53,624 nucleotides of DNA from an uncultured Capnocytophaga sp. (GTDB taxonomy: Bacteria > Bacteroidota > Bacteroidia > Flavobacteriales > Flavobacteriaceae): assembly GCF_937936315.1 (NCBI RefSeq), contig NZ_CALGWU010000043.1, forward strand, positions 1 through 53,624, read 5' to 3'. Shown here piece after piece: positions 17,367-26,830 of this stretch. Position 1 is the first letter of the stretch; every line of letters starts with the position of its first letter. The notes below the pieces were generated by a model. That model saw only the letters and a list, made by a program, of their open reading frames with translations. It was not told the origin of the DNA and did not search any database. A program made the translations under genes and the position numbers.

Positions 17367-18389
17367 ATGTTACAAAACGACTTATTCCTTAGAGTACTCA
17401 ACGGTGAAACTACCCAGCGTCCTCCTGTTTGGATGATGCGACAAGCAGGCAGATATCTACCTGAATTTAGAGCTTTACGCGACAAATACGACTTCTTCAC
17501 GCGTTGCCAAACCCCTGAGTTGGCAGCCGAAATTACCGTACAACCTGTTGATATAGTAGGTGTAGATGCCGCTATCTTATTTTCCGATATATTGGTAGTA
17601 CCTCAAGCGATGAACATACCTTTTGAAATGAAAAAAGGTGTCGGACCTTGGTTGCCTAACCCTATTCGTACTGCTAAGGATGTAGCGCAAGTAACAATTC
17701 CTAATATCCAAGAGCGTTTGGGTTATGTGATGGAGGCTATCAAACTTACCAAACAAATGCTCAACAACCGTGTGCCTCTTATTGGATTTGCTGGCTCTCC
17801 TTGGACGATACTCTGCTATGCCGTCGAAGGGGCTGGTTCACGCGACTATGCTACTGCTAAAGAATTTTGCTTCACTCAACCTGAGTTAGCTCATCAACTA
17901 TTGCAAAAAATTACTGATACTACCATTCTCTACCTCAAAGAAAAAGTAAAAGCTGGCGTAGATGCAGTACAATTCTTCGATAGCTGGGGAGGCGTTTTAT
18001 CTCCTGACGACTATCGCACTTTTTCTTGGCAATACCTCAATCAAATAGTAGAGGCTTTAGCACCTCTTACCAAAGTGATAGTTTTTGCTAAGGGTTGTTG
18101 GTATGCCCTCCCCGAAATGGCTACTTCCAAAGCTGCTGCCTTAGGAGTAGATTGGACTTGTGCCCCCGAAATAGCACGTGAACTCACTTGTGGCAAAAAG
18201 GTATTACAAGGCAACTTCGACCCTTCACAATTGCTCGCTCCTCCTGTTCAAATTAAGAAAAAAGTAAAAGAAATGATCGATGCTTTTGGTAAAGACCACT
18301 ACATCGCCAACTTAGGACACGGCATCCTGCCTAATGTCCCCGTTGGAAACGCTATTGCCTTTGTAGAAGCTGTAAAAGAATATCGTTAA
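17367..18389 (+). CDS. hemE: Uroporphyrinogen decarboxylase
   Basis: Haem-pathway enzyme that decarboxylates the four acetate side chains of uroporphyrinogen III. The 340-residue product has the family signature PPVWMMRQAGRYLPE near residues 20-34, the substrate-binding DAAILFSDILV segment, and GFAGSPWT. Length is normal. It starts 20 bases after a large inverted repeat, and lspA follows after 10 bases, suggesting a hemE-lspA-mutS2 operon. No other haem gene is adjacent. Confidence 0.97.
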   Translation: MLQNDLFLRVLNGETTQRPPVWMMRQAGRYLPEFRALRDKYDFFTRCQTPELAAEITVQPVDIVGVDAAILFSDILVVPQAMNIPFEMKKGVGPWLPNPIRTAKDVAQVTIPNIQERLGYVMEAIKLTKQMLNNRVPLIGFAGSPWTILCYAVEGAGSRDYATAKEFCFTQPELAHQLLQKITDTTILYLKEKVKAGVDAVQFFDSWGGVLSPDDYRTFSWQYLNQIVEALAPLTKVIVFAKGCWYALPEMATSKAAALGVDWTCAPEIARELTCGKKVLQGNFDPSQLLAPPVQIKKKVKEMIDAFGKDHYIANLGHGILPNVPVGNAIAFVEAVKEYR

Positions 18390-18399
18390 GAAAAAACTT

Positions 18400-18996
18400 A
18401 TGAAATTAAAACACGCATTCCTTATTATTCTGTTGGTACTTATCATTGACCAATGGAGCAAAATATACATCAAAACACACTTTATCCTCAACGAAGCCGT
18501 AACCGTTTTCAGTTGGTTTCAAATATATTTTGTAGAAAACGAAGGTGCAGCTTGGGGTACTAAAATCCCTGGCGAATACGGCAAACTCATTCTTACCCTC
18601 TTCCGCATTATAGCGGTAATAGGTATCGGTTATTGGCTGGTATCGGCAGTGAGAAAGCAACATCCTAAGATACTTATCATTTGCATTTCTTTGATATTGG
18701 CAGGAGCACTGGGCAATATCATCGATTCGGTGTTTTACGGCATAATTTTCGACCATAGTTATGGTAACATTGCTACCCTATTTGCCGAAAATCCTTACGG
18801 AACCCTCTTGCACGGCAAAGTGGTGGATATGTTCTACTTCCCTATTATCGATACTACACTTCCCAGCTGGGTACCCTTTTGGGGAGGCGAACGCTTTCGT
18901 TTCTTCGAGCCCGTGTTCAATGTGGCTGACTCTGCAATATGTATAGCAGTGGGGCTGATGATTTTATATCACAAAAAGATATTTCCTAAAAACTAA
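18400..18996 (+). CDS. lspA: Lipoprotein signal peptidase II
   Basis: Inner-membrane aspartic peptidase that removes lipoprotein signal peptides; the window's own lipoprotein at 8349-8807 is a typical substrate. The 198-residue product has four hydrophobic segments. The two catalytic Asp motifs are seen as GNIIDSVFYG and FNVADSAICI, and the conserved VENEGAAWG precedes them. It is slightly longer than the E. coli enzyme because of an insertion between the two Asp motifs, as is usual in Bacteroidota. Its stop codon directly abuts the mutS2 start codon. Confidence 0.96.
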   Translation: MKLKHAFLIILLVLIIDQWSKIYIKTHFILNEAVTVFSWFQIYFVENEGAAWGTKIPGEYGKLILTLFRIIAVIGIGYWLVSAVRKQHPKILIICISLILAGALGNIIDSVFYGIIFDHSYGNIATLFAENPYGTLLHGKVVDMFYFPIIDTTLPSWVPFWGGERFRFFEPVFNVADSAICIAVGLMILYHKKIFPKN

Positions 18997-21168
18997 ATGA
19001 ATACAAAAACACTTGAAGACTTAGAGTTCCCTATGGTACTCTCTCATTTGTCTGACCTTTGCCTTACTGAACTCGGCAAGAAATACGCCTTACGTATCAA
19101 GCCTTTCGACAATCAGGAGAGCCTGTTATTGGCACTGAATCAAACCAATGAATACCTATCGTCTTTTGATAATAACAACACAATCCCTTCACACTATTGC
19201 GAATCTATCACTTCCGAAATTAAACTCCTATCTATTGAAAACGCTTTGTTAGAAGTGTCGAGTATTAGGAAGATTCATCGTATCAGCGAGGTTGTAAACA
19301 CTCAAATTCTCTTCTTTAAGAAGTTCAAAACACTATACCCTACCCTTTTCGAAACCGCTGATAGTATCGAGTATACTACCGAACTGCTGAACGCTATCGA
19401 TAAAGTGTTAGACAAGTACGGCGAGATAAAAAACGAAGCCTCTCCTACGCTTGGCAATATACGTCGCGAGCTGAGCGCCTTGAAAGGAAAACTCAACGAA
19501 AGTTTCAACCGTGCTCTCGCCGAGTATAACACTGCCGACTATCTCGATGATATCCGCGAAACTGTAGTAGAAAACCGCCGCGTATTGGCAGTGAAAGCAA
19601 TGTACCGCCGAAAAGTACAGGGTACCGTATGGGGGAGCTCAAAAACAGGCAGCATAGTGTATATAGAACCGCGACAAACCGAAATCTACTCTCGCGAACT
19701 CTCCAATTTGCTTTATGACGAAAAAGAGGAAATCCAGCGTATATTAAGAGAACTTACCGCCTTCATCAGTCAGTTTGCCGACCTGCTGAAAGACTATCAG
19801 CGATACATCACAGCCGTTGATATTATTTGCGCCAAAGCCAAGTACGCTCACCAAATGAACGCACTTTTGCCAGAAATCACTCAGGAGCGCGAACTATTTC
19901 TCCGTGAAGCATATCACCCTTTGCTGTACCTGAGCAATGCCAAAAAAGGTGTTACTACCTTCCCTCAAACCATAGAACTGAATGATGAAAATCGTATTAT
20001 CGTCATCTCGGGACCTAATGCGGGCGGAAAAAGTATTACACTTAAAACCATTGGCTTATTGCAATTAATGTTACAAAGTGGAATGCTGGTTCCGGTGCAT
20101 CATCGTTCTAAAATGTGTTTGTTTGAACGCATTCTTACCGATATCGGTGATAACCAATCTATTGAAAACCACCTTAGCACATACAGCTACCGACTCAAAA
20201 ATATGAATTACTTCCTCAAAAAGTGCAATCACCGCACCTTGTTTTTGATAGATGAGTTCGGGACAGGTAGTGACCCCGAATTAGGAGGTGCTTTGGCTGA
20301 AATATTCTTAGAAGAGTTCTACCACCGAAAGGCTTTTGGGGTGATTACCACCCATTACACCAATTTAAAAATGCTGGCAGATGAATTGCCTCACGCCAGC
20401 AATGCCAATATGCTTTTCAACGATAAAACCTTAGAGCCCATCTATAAGCTGATAATAGGCGAAGCGGGAAGTTCTTTCACTTTTGAAGTGGCGCAGAAAA
20501 ACGGCATTCCGTTTAGCCTCATCAATCGAGCTAAGAAAAAAATAGAGAAAGGAAAAGTGCGTTTTGATGCCACTATCGCCAAATTGCAGAAAGAACGCTC
20601 CAAAATGGAAAAAACTGCCGAAACCCTGAAAGATGAGGAAACCAAAGCCCGCGAAGAAGCCAAACGTTTAGAAGAACTCAATGATAAAATAAAAAGCAAG
20701 CTCATAAATTATCAAGAGCTCTATGACCAAAACCAACGTATGATTAGCTTAGGTAGTAAGGTAGACCAGATAGCCGAACGTTATTTCTACGATGGTAAGC
20801 GTCGCCCTTTGGTATCCGAATTTCTCAAACTCATTGAAATGGAAAACGCCAAGCGCAAACAAATAAGCAAAGAGGAACGCACCAAGCAAAAAGAGGAGAA
20901 AAAAACTACTACCGAAGAAGTTCATAAGCAAATGGAGGCTATCCGCCAGCAACGCAAAGAAGAGAAGAAAGAGCGCATTGCCCAAGAACGCGCTGAAAAA
21001 GAAAAGCTACAACGCGCCCTTTCAGTAGGCGACCGTGTGCGCATTAAAGACAGCCGGAGCGTGGGAAGTATCGATAAGATTGAAAAAGGCAAAGCCATAG
21101 TAAATTACGGGGCGTTTACTACCTCTGTTTCTTTGGACGAATTGGAGCTTGTACAAAAAATAAGATAA
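18997..21168 (+). CDS. mutS2: MutS2-family DNA-binding ATPase without Smr domain
   Basis: A 723-residue MutS homologue of the MutS2 class, linked to recombination control or collided-ribosome rescue rather than mismatch repair. The ATPase core has Walker A GPNAGGKSIT at residues 339-348 and Walker B LFLIDEFGTGSDP. A long charged coiled coil occupies about residues 520-680. The protein ends in a small beta-rich KOW-like segment (VGDRVRIKDSRSVGSIDKI...) and lacks the C-terminal Smr nuclease domain of the B. subtilis protein, which is about 785 residues long. The start abuts the lspA stop, suggesting translational coupling. Confidence 0.93.
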   Translation: MNTKTLEDLEFPMVLSHLSDLCLTELGKKYALRIKPFDNQESLLLALNQTNEYLSSFDNNNTIPSHYCESITSEIKLLSIENALLEVSSIRKIHRISEVVNTQILFFKKFKTLYPTLFETADSIEYTTELLNAIDKVLDKYGEIKNEASPTLGNIRRELSALKGKLNESFNRALAEYNTADYLDDIRETVVENRRVLAVKAMYRRKVQGTVWGSSKTGSIVYIEPRQTEIYSRELSNLLYDEKEEIQRILRELTAFISQFADLLKDYQRYITAVDIICAKAKYAHQMNALLPEITQERELFLREAYHPLLYLSNAKKGVTTFPQTIELNDENRIIVISGPNAGGKSITLKTIGLLQLMLQSGMLVPVHHRSKMCLFERILTDIGDNQSIENHLSTYSYRLKNMNYFLKKCNHRTLFLIDEFGTGSDPELGGALAEIFLEEFYHRKAFGVITTHYTNLKMLADELPHASNANMLFNDKTLEPIYKLIIGEAGSSFTFEVAQKNGIPFSLINRAKKKIEKGKVRFDATIAKLQKERSKMEKTAETLKDEETKAREEAKRLEELNDKIKSKLINYQELYDQNQRMISLGSKVDQIAERYFYDGKRRPLVSEFLKLIEMENAKRKQISKEERTKQKEEKKTTTEEVHKQMEAIRQQRKEEKKERIAQERAEKEKLQRALSVGDRVRIKDSRSVGSIDKIEKGKAIVNYGAFTTSVSLDELELVQKIR

Positions 21169-21184
21169 TTTTATCGAAATTTTA

Positions 21185-21215
21185 TTTGCTACATAAAATA
21201 TAATTACTAATTTTG
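21185..21215 (+). promoter_or_regulatory. Promoter of the TonB-dependent receptor gene
   Basis: TTTG at 21185-21188 and TAATTTTG at 21208-21215 are separated by 19 bases, giving a full -33/-7 match 28 bases before the ATG. Confidence 0.75.
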
Positions 21216-21243
21216 CATCATTCTAAATTAATAACTATATTTT

Positions 21244-23760
21244 ATGTTCAAACACATCATATTATTTGTAATGCTCGTGATGAGCCCACTGCTTTTTGGG
21301 CAACATCACAAAATCAAAGGAACAATTTCCGATGAAACTAAATTTCCTGTAGCTGGGGTAATTATCCAACTGCAAAACAACCCTAGTATTGCCACTCAAA
21401 CCGATGCTAATGGGCTGTATACCCTCAACTTTATACCTAGCAGCAAAGAGATAACCTTAGAAATTATCAAAGAGGGATTTGAAAAACAAATGGCTGTTGT
21501 TACGCTCCAAAACAACGAAAACCGCGTCACTTATGTAGATTTCACACTCCCAAAGGAGGCTATTGCTTTGGAAGAAGTAGTAGTGAGCGATAACCCCAGC
21601 TTGATTGCTAACTCCGAGAGTTTATCGCGAAAAAAATTAGATAAAGTTCCTGGAGGTACCAATATAGCCAACTTAAAAGATTTGTCTGAAAAGCGTTCTC
21701 AAACCCTCAAAGATGCTCTTGTGCGTCAACCAGGGGTAGTTATTCAAGAGTTCTTCGGTGGTAACGACCAGCCTCGCCTTAATATCAGAGGCTCAGGAAT
21801 ACAAAGCAATCCACAATCGCGTGGGGTTGCCCTATATCAAGATGGTATTCCCATTAATTTTGCTGATGGATCGTACATTATAGGTGTTTTAGAACCTCAA
21901 GCATCCAATTTAGTAGAAGTATACCGCGGAGCTAATGCTATGGAATATGGTGGAGCTACCTTAGGAGGTGCCATGAACTTCGTGACCAAAAATGGATATA
22001 ACGCCTCACCTCTTAGTGTAAAAATGGAAGCGGGTAGCTTCAATTACTTCAACAGTAGTATTTCTTCAGGATTTTCTTCTGGCAAAAACGATGGTTTTAT
22101 TTCTACCTCGTATAGTAAAAGCGATGGATACCGCATTTACAACTCCTCCAAACGCTTCAACGCATTGCTAAATATTGGCAGACAGTTTACCAATAAGTTT
22201 GAAACTCGCCTATATGCCTCATTTACCGATTTGTATTTCGATATTCCAGGTCCTCTTACCAAACAACAATACGAAAGTGATAGCAAACAAATAAACGGAG
22301 CTCCTAAACTCACCGTTCCTTATGCTTTTGGACCTAATGTACAACGCGATAAACCTAATAGATCAAGCAAAATTGCACGTTTTGGTAGCAAGTCGGCTTA
22401 TAAATTTAACAACCATAGTTTGCTCACTGCCACTTTGTATTACCAATATGCTGATGATGCCTTTGTATATCCCATAGCTACCAATATACGTCACGATTAC
22501 AACAACGATTATGGTTTGCGTCTTACTTATGACTACAATACTCGTAAAAACGATTTGTCAATAGGGGTACAACTCAGCCAAGGCAAAATGCATCAATTGC
22601 GAAACATCAACGAAAAAGGAAGTTTCGGTGCATTATTTGCCAAACAAGACCTCTTATCAAACCACGCTGTAGCCTACATTTCCGATGTATACAAAATCAC
22701 CGATAAATTCCTTGTGAATGTAGCCGTACAAGGTAGTTACGACACCCGAAAGGTAGAAGATAAATTTGAGGGTAGCAGCCGACCTATATCCTTCTTTGCT
22801 GGTCAAAATTTACGCCGTGTTCAAAGCCCTTCTCCTGTAAAAAAACTTGATAATGAGTATACATACAATGCTGTCAATCCCAAAGCAGGTGTAATTTATA
22901 AGTTCAGTGATAATGCCCAAGTATATGGTAATTATAGCTTTAGTTATGAGCCTCCTACTTTCCTTGAAATCATTCGCTTAACAGGAGGTGCAGCAATGAG
23001 CGGTACACAAGTAATTTTCCCCAATAGTAGCAATGCCAATTCCAGTGCTAAAAATATTGCAGCCTTTGAATTGAAAGCTCAAAAAGCACAAACCGCCGAG
23101 ATTGGAACTAAAGGAAATATTAGTGATGTCTTCGTGTGGAATGTAAGTGCCTATCACTCTTGGGTAAAAGATGAGATTTTTACCCTCACCGATGGCGAAA
23201 TTGGCATCAATGGTATTACTGTAAATGCTCCTTATACCACCGTCCACCGAGGAGTTGAGGCGTCATTGCAATCTACCTTTGCTAAACGTGTATTTTCAAG
23301 CAAAGGCGATGCCTTTACTCTTTTTGTAAACTACAATTACAGCGATTTCTTCTTTGATGGAGGCGCTCTAAAAGGCAACCAAATAGCAGGTATCCCTAAA
23401 CATTACATCTATGGCACTTTAGACTACAAACACCCTTCTGGATTCTTTGCCGAGTTCAATGTTGAAGCACTCCCTGAAGATACCCCTACCGACCATAAAA
23501 ATACTTATTACCAAGATGCCTATCAACTGTTAGGCGCTAAAATAGGATTTAAAAAAGGAAACTGGACGTTCTTCTTCCAAGGTAATAATTTAGCCGATAC
23601 AGTTTATGCATCTAGCTATTTAATTCAAGACCAAGTAACTCCTCCTCCTGCAAAAGTAGGCAACAGAGTCTTACGACCTACCCCCACCATTGTCGATAAA
23701 ACAAACTTTATCCCTGGTGTCGGACGCAACTTTGTAGGTGGTATAACTTACACTTGGTAA
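21244..23760 (+). CDS. TonB-dependent outer-membrane receptor (FecA-like)
   Basis: An 838-residue outer-membrane beta-barrel that imports a ligand using TonB energy. In order: signal peptide (to about residue 19, ending LLFGQ), a carboxypeptidase-regulatory-like beta-sandwich (about 22-105), a plug domain beginning near KDALVRQPGVVIQEFFGG, and a 22-strand-type barrel ending in a C-terminal aromatic residue (GITYTW). The plug segment LNIRGSGIQ ... GVALYQDGIPI resembles Fe-citrate or siderophore receptors. There is no neighbouring SusD, so polysaccharide import is unlikely. The ligand is not determined; iron chelate uptake is the best inference. Confidence 0.92.
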   Translation: MFKHIILFVMLVMSPLLFGQHHKIKGTISDETKFPVAGVIIQLQNNPSIATQTDANGLYTLNFIPSSKEITLEIIKEGFEKQMAVVTLQNNENRVTYVDFTLPKEAIALEEVVVSDNPSLIANSESLSRKKLDKVPGGTNIANLKDLSEKRSQTLKDALVRQPGVVIQEFFGGNDQPRLNIRGSGIQSNPQSRGVALYQDGIPINFADGSYIIGVLEPQASNLVEVYRGANAMEYGGATLGGAMNFVTKNGYNASPLSVKMEAGSFNYFNSSISSGFSSGKNDGFISTSYSKSDGYRIYNSSKRFNALLNIGRQFTNKFETRLYASFTDLYFDIPGPLTKQQYESDSKQINGAPKLTVPYAFGPNVQRDKPNRSSKIARFGSKSAYKFNNHSLLTATLYYQYADDAFVYPIATNIRHDYNNDYGLRLTYDYNTRKNDLSIGVQLSQGKMHQLRNINEKGSFGALFAKQDLLSNHAVAYISDVYKITDKFLVNVAVQGSYDTRKVEDKFEGSSRPISFFAGQNLRRVQSPSPVKKLDNEYTYNAVNPKAGVIYKFSDNAQVYGNYSFSYEPPTFLEIIRLTGGAAMSGTQVIFPNSSNANSSAKNIAAFELKAQKAQTAEIGTKGNISDVFVWNVSAYHSWVKDEIFTLTDGEIGINGITVNAPYTTVHRGVEASLQSTFAKRVFSSKGDAFTLFVNYNYSDFFFDGGALKGNQIAGIPKHYIYGTLDYKHPSGFFAEFNVEALPEDTPTDHKNTYYQDAYQLLGAKIGFKKGNWTFFFQGNNLADTVYASSYLIQDQVTPPPAKVGNRVLRPTPTIVDKTNFIPGVGRNFVGGITYTW

Positions 23761-23777
23761 AAATCTTACAATTTAGT

Positions 23778-23808
23778 TTTGTACATATCAAAAAAGATTG
23801 TATCTTTG
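23778..23808 (+). promoter_or_regulatory. rpsP promoter
   Basis: TTTG at 23778-23781 and TATCTTTG at 23801-23808 are separated by exactly 19 bases. Transcription should start near 23815, leaving a leader of about 44 bases. Confidence 0.75.
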
Positions 23809-23825
23809 CGCCCGAATTAATAACC

Positions 23826-23840
23826 GAGGTCGTGAACCTC
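23826..23840 (+). promoter_or_regulatory. Small hairpin in the rpsP leader
   Basis: GAGGT and ACCTC form a 5-bp stem around a 5-base loop inside the predicted rpsP leader, 18 bases before the ATG. It may be a binding site for ribosomal protein feedback, but the stem is short. Confidence 0.35.
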
Positions 23841-23858
23841 ACTAATTAAATTTTTTTT

Positions 23859-24392
23859 ATGCCAGTAAAAATCAGATTACAACGTCACGGTAAAAAAGGC
23901 AAACCTTTCTATTGGATTGTAGCCGCCAACTCACGTGCAAAAAGAGATGGTAAATTCCTTGAAAAATTAGGAACTTACAACCCAGTTTCTAACCCTGCTC
24001 AAATCGAAATTGATGTAGATGCAGCAGTAAAATGGTTGAAAAACGGTGCTCAACCAAGTGATACAGCTCGCCGTATCCTTTCTTACAAAGGTGTATTGCT
24101 TAAATATCACTTGTTAGGCGGTGTTGCCAAAGGTGCCCTTACCGAAGAACAAGCTGAAGCTAAATTCAAAGCTTGGTTAGACGAAAAAGCTAACAAAGTA
24201 TCTTCTAAAGAACAAAAATTAGCTAAAGAAAAAGCAGATGCTAAAGCTAAAGCGTTAAGTGCTGAAAAAGAAGCTAACGAAAAACGTAAAAACGACGCTG
24301 CTGCTAAAGCTGCTGAGGCTGCTGCCGAAGCTACCGCTGAACAAGCTGAAGCTGAAGCTCCTGCCGAAGAAAACAACGAAACTGAAGCATAG
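23859..24392 (+). CDS. rpsP: 30S ribosomal protein S16 with long acidic/Ala tail
   Basis: Small-subunit assembly protein. The first ~85 residues are classical S16 (MPVKIRLQRHGKKGKPFYWIV). They are followed by a ~90-residue extension rich in Ala, Lys and Glu that is probably helical. Bacterial S16 is often 80-90 residues; long tails are known in Bacteroidota. rimM, whose product helps 30S maturation and binds near S16/S19, follows 9 bases downstream, matching the conserved rpsP-rimM pairing. Confidence 0.97.
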   Translation: MPVKIRLQRHGKKGKPFYWIVAANSRAKRDGKFLEKLGTYNPVSNPAQIEIDVDAAVKWLKNGAQPSDTARRILSYKGVLLKYHLLGGVAKGALTEEQAEAKFKAWLDEKANKVSSKEQKLAKEKADAKAKALSAEKEANEKRKNDAAAKAAEAAAEATAEQAEAEAPAEENNETEA

Positions 24393-24401
24393 ACTCATAA
24401 T

Positions 24402-24932
24402 ATGACCATTAAAGATTGTTTTTATGTAGGAACAATTGTGTCAAAGTTTAGCTTTAAAGGGGAAGTGCTCATCAAATTAGATTCTGACGACCCCGAAATG
24501 TACGAAGAATTGGAATCAGTTTTTATTGCTTTAGGCAATAATCTGGTTCCTTTTTTTGTTGAAAAAAGCTCTTTGCACAAATCCGATTTACTCCGTGTAA
24601 AATTTGAAGAAGTTAATAGTGAAGCCGATGCCGATGCTTTGCTAAAACACAAAATCTACTTGCCCTTAGCAGCTCTTCCTAAACTTTCAGGTAATAAGTT
24701 CTATTACCACGAAGTAATAGGATTTGAAGTCGAAGATATAAACTATGGAAAAGTAGGTAAAATTGTGAGTATCAACGATACTACTTTCCAACCCTTATTC
24801 GAAATAGAAAATGAAGAAGGCAAAGAAATCCTTATCCCTATGAACGATGAGTTTATTGAAAAAGTAGATCGCCCTAACCAAAAAATCATCGTAAAAACCC
24901 CCGACGGTCTTATCGATTTATATGTAAATTAA
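24402..24932 (+). CDS. rimM: 16S rRNA processing protein RimM
   Basis: A 176-residue 30S maturation factor. The N-terminal RimM domain (FYVGTIVSKFSFKGEVLIKL) is followed from about residue 100 by a PRC-barrel domain (YYHEVIGFEVEDINYGKVGKI ... ILIPMNDEFIEKVD). It is in an operon with rpsP. Length and layout are normal. Confidence 0.95.
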   Translation: MTIKDCFYVGTIVSKFSFKGEVLIKLDSDDPEMYEELESVFIALGNNLVPFFVEKSSLHKSDLLRVKFEEVNSEADADALLKHKIYLPLAALPKLSGNKFYYHEVIGFEVEDINYGKVGKIVSINDTTFQPLFEIENEEGKEILIPMNDEFIEKVDRPNQKIIVKTPDGLIDLYVN

Positions 24933-24940
24933 ACTTTTTA

Positions 24941-24972
24941 TTAGGAGAAATTAATAAAAAGCATTACCTTTG
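24941..24972 (+). promoter_or_regulatory. Promoter of the transketolase subunit gene
   Basis: TACCTTTG at 24965-24972 fits the -7 element, with TTAG at 24941-24944 about 20 bases upstream. It separates the downstream metabolic genes from the rpsP-rimM unit. Confidence 0.55.
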
Positions 24973-25003
24973 TCGCTCAATAACATTAACACTCATTTTT
25001 CCA

Positions 25004-25957
25004 ATGAAAAAATATATCGATACAGGAAAAAAAGATACCCGAAGTGGCTTCGGCGCTGGACTTGCCGAATTAGGTCGCAAAAATCCTAATGTAGTAGCCC
25101 TTTGTGCCGACTTGATTGGCTCCCTAAAAATGGAAAAATTTATCGAAGAAAACCCTACCCGTTTCTTCCAAATAGGTATTGCTGAAGCTAATATGATGGG
25201 CATTGCTGCTGGTCTTACTATCGGTGGTAAAATCCCCTTTACAGGCACTTTCGCAGCTTTCTCTACAGGTCGTGTTTATGACCAAATACGTCAATCAATT
25301 GCCTATTCTAATAAAAATGTAAAAATATGCGCCTCTCACGCCGGACTTACCTTAGGCGAAGACGGAGCTACTCACCAAATATTGGAGGACATCGGACTGA
25401 TGAAAATGTTGCCTAATATGGTGGTTATCAACCCTTGTGACTACAATCAAACTAAAGCAGCAACCCTTGCTATTGCCGATTATGTAGGTCCCGTATACCT
25501 CCGCTTCGGTCGCCCTACCGTAGCTAACTTTACTCCCGAAAACCAAACTTTTGAAATAGGCAAAGGAATCTTGCTAAACGAAGGTTCTGATGTTACCATC
25601 GTTGCTACAGGTCATTTAGTTTGGGAAGCGCTTTTAGCTTGTGAAGCCTTAGAACAACAAGGTATCTCTGTCGAAGTGATTAATATCCATACTATCAAAC
25701 CTTTAGACGAAGAAATCATCCTCAATTCTGTAAAGAAAACCAAAGCAATTATTACTTGTGAAGAACATAATTACTACGGAGGTCTGGGTGAAAGTGTAGC
25801 TCGTGTACTCACACAACACTACCCTACTCCACAAGAGTTTGTTGCCGTAAACGACACCTTTGGTGAAAGCGGTACGCCTGCTCAGCTTATGCAAAAATAT
25901 GGGTTAGACAAAGAGGGTATTTTAAAAGCAGTTCAAAAAGTACTGAAAAGAAAATAA
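25004..25957 (+). CDS. Transketolase C-terminal subunit
   Basis: A 317-residue protein equal to the Pyr-binding plus C-terminal domains of a split transketolase of the pentose phosphate pathway. GIAEANMMGIAAGL carries the conserved TPP-activating Glu; CASHAGLTLGEDGATHQILEDIG is the usual Pyr-domain signature. Split transketolases normally have the TPP-binding N-terminal subunit gene directly upstream, but here the upstream neighbour is rimM, so the partner must be elsewhere. The gene has its own promoter, and yicC follows after 5 bases. A 1-deoxyxylulose-5-phosphate synthase half is a less likely alternative. Confidence 0.9.
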   Translation: MKKYIDTGKKDTRSGFGAGLAELGRKNPNVVALCADLIGSLKMEKFIEENPTRFFQIGIAEANMMGIAAGLTIGGKIPFTGTFAAFSTGRVYDQIRQSIAYSNKNVKICASHAGLTLGEDGATHQILEDIGLMKMLPNMVVINPCDYNQTKAATLAIADYVGPVYLRFGRPTVANFTPENQTFEIGKGILLNEGSDVTIVATGHLVWEALLACEALEQQGISVEVINIHTIKPLDEEIILNSVKKTKAIITCEEHNYYGGLGESVARVLTQHYPTPQEFVAVNDTFGESGTPAQLMQKYGLDKEGILKAVQKVLKRK

Positions 25958-25962
25958 ATAGT

Positions 25963-26817
25963 ATGATACAATCAATGACAGGATTCGGAAAGAGCGTGTT
26001 ATCTCTTGCCGATAAACATATCAGTATAGAAATCAAATCTTTAAACAGCAAGAGTATTGATATCAACACGCGTATTCCTCAGGTATATCGCGAAAAAGAA
26101 CTCGACTTTCGCAAACTTATTGCTGAACAATTGCAACGCGGAAAAGTAGATTTTAGCATCTTCATAGAAAATACAGGTACTCAAACACCTTCTAAAATCA
26201 ATCCTAACATCGTAAAATCGTACATAGAACAAATGCGTACGATTGTGGATGGCGACCTTACCGAGTTGCTTAAAATGGCAGTGCGTATGCCCGATGCCTT
26301 GCAAACCACTTCCGAAAGTATTTCTGAAGAAGAACTTGCTAATATTTTCCAACATATCAACCTCGCTATTGCTGATTTGCAAAACTTTCGTTCTCAGGAA
26401 GGTAAAGTGTTAGAAAAGGATTTTATTTTGCGTATTAACAATATCAACCGCCTATTACAAGAAGTACAAGGTATGGACGAAGAACGCTTAGCTTTGATAC
26501 GTGAACGCCTTGAAAAAGCAGTTGCCGATATCCAAAATGTAGATGCCAATCGCTTTGAACAAGAACTTATCTTCTATTTAGAAAAATTGGATATTACCGA
26601 AGAAAAAATCCGACTCAAAAAGCACTTAGACTATTTTCTAGAAACCCTCCATAGCGAAGAATCTAACGGACGAAAACTGAGTTTTATCGCACAAGAAATT
26701 GGAAGAGAGGTAAATACCTTAGGTTCTAAAGCTAACTTTGCCCCTATGCAACAGTTAGTTGTCCAAATGAAAGACGAACTCGAAAAAATTAAAGAACAAG
26801 TATTAAACGTCTTGTAA
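25963..26817 (+). CDS. YicC-family endoribonuclease-like protein
   Basis: A 284-residue YicC/YloC family member, reported in other bacteria as an RNase acting on small RNAs. The N-terminal signature MIQSMTGFGKS and the C-terminal GREVNTLGSKAN followed by a KDELEKIKEQVLNVL helix are diagnostic. It lies between the transketolase subunit and gmk; the yicC-gmk pairing is conserved across many bacteria. Length is normal. Confidence 0.93.
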   Translation: MIQSMTGFGKSVLSLADKHISIEIKSLNSKSIDINTRIPQVYREKELDFRKLIAEQLQRGKVDFSIFIENTGTQTPSKINPNIVKSYIEQMRTIVDGDLTELLKMAVRMPDALQTTSESISEEELANIFQHINLAIADLQNFRSQEGKVLEKDFILRINNINRLLQEVQGMDEERLALIRERLEKAVADIQNVDANRFEQELIFYLEKLDITEEKIRLKKHLDYFLETLHSEESNGRKLSFIAQEIGREVNTLGSKANFAPMQQLVVQMKDELEKIKEQVLNVL

Positions 26818-26830
26818 CCTGACACCTAAA

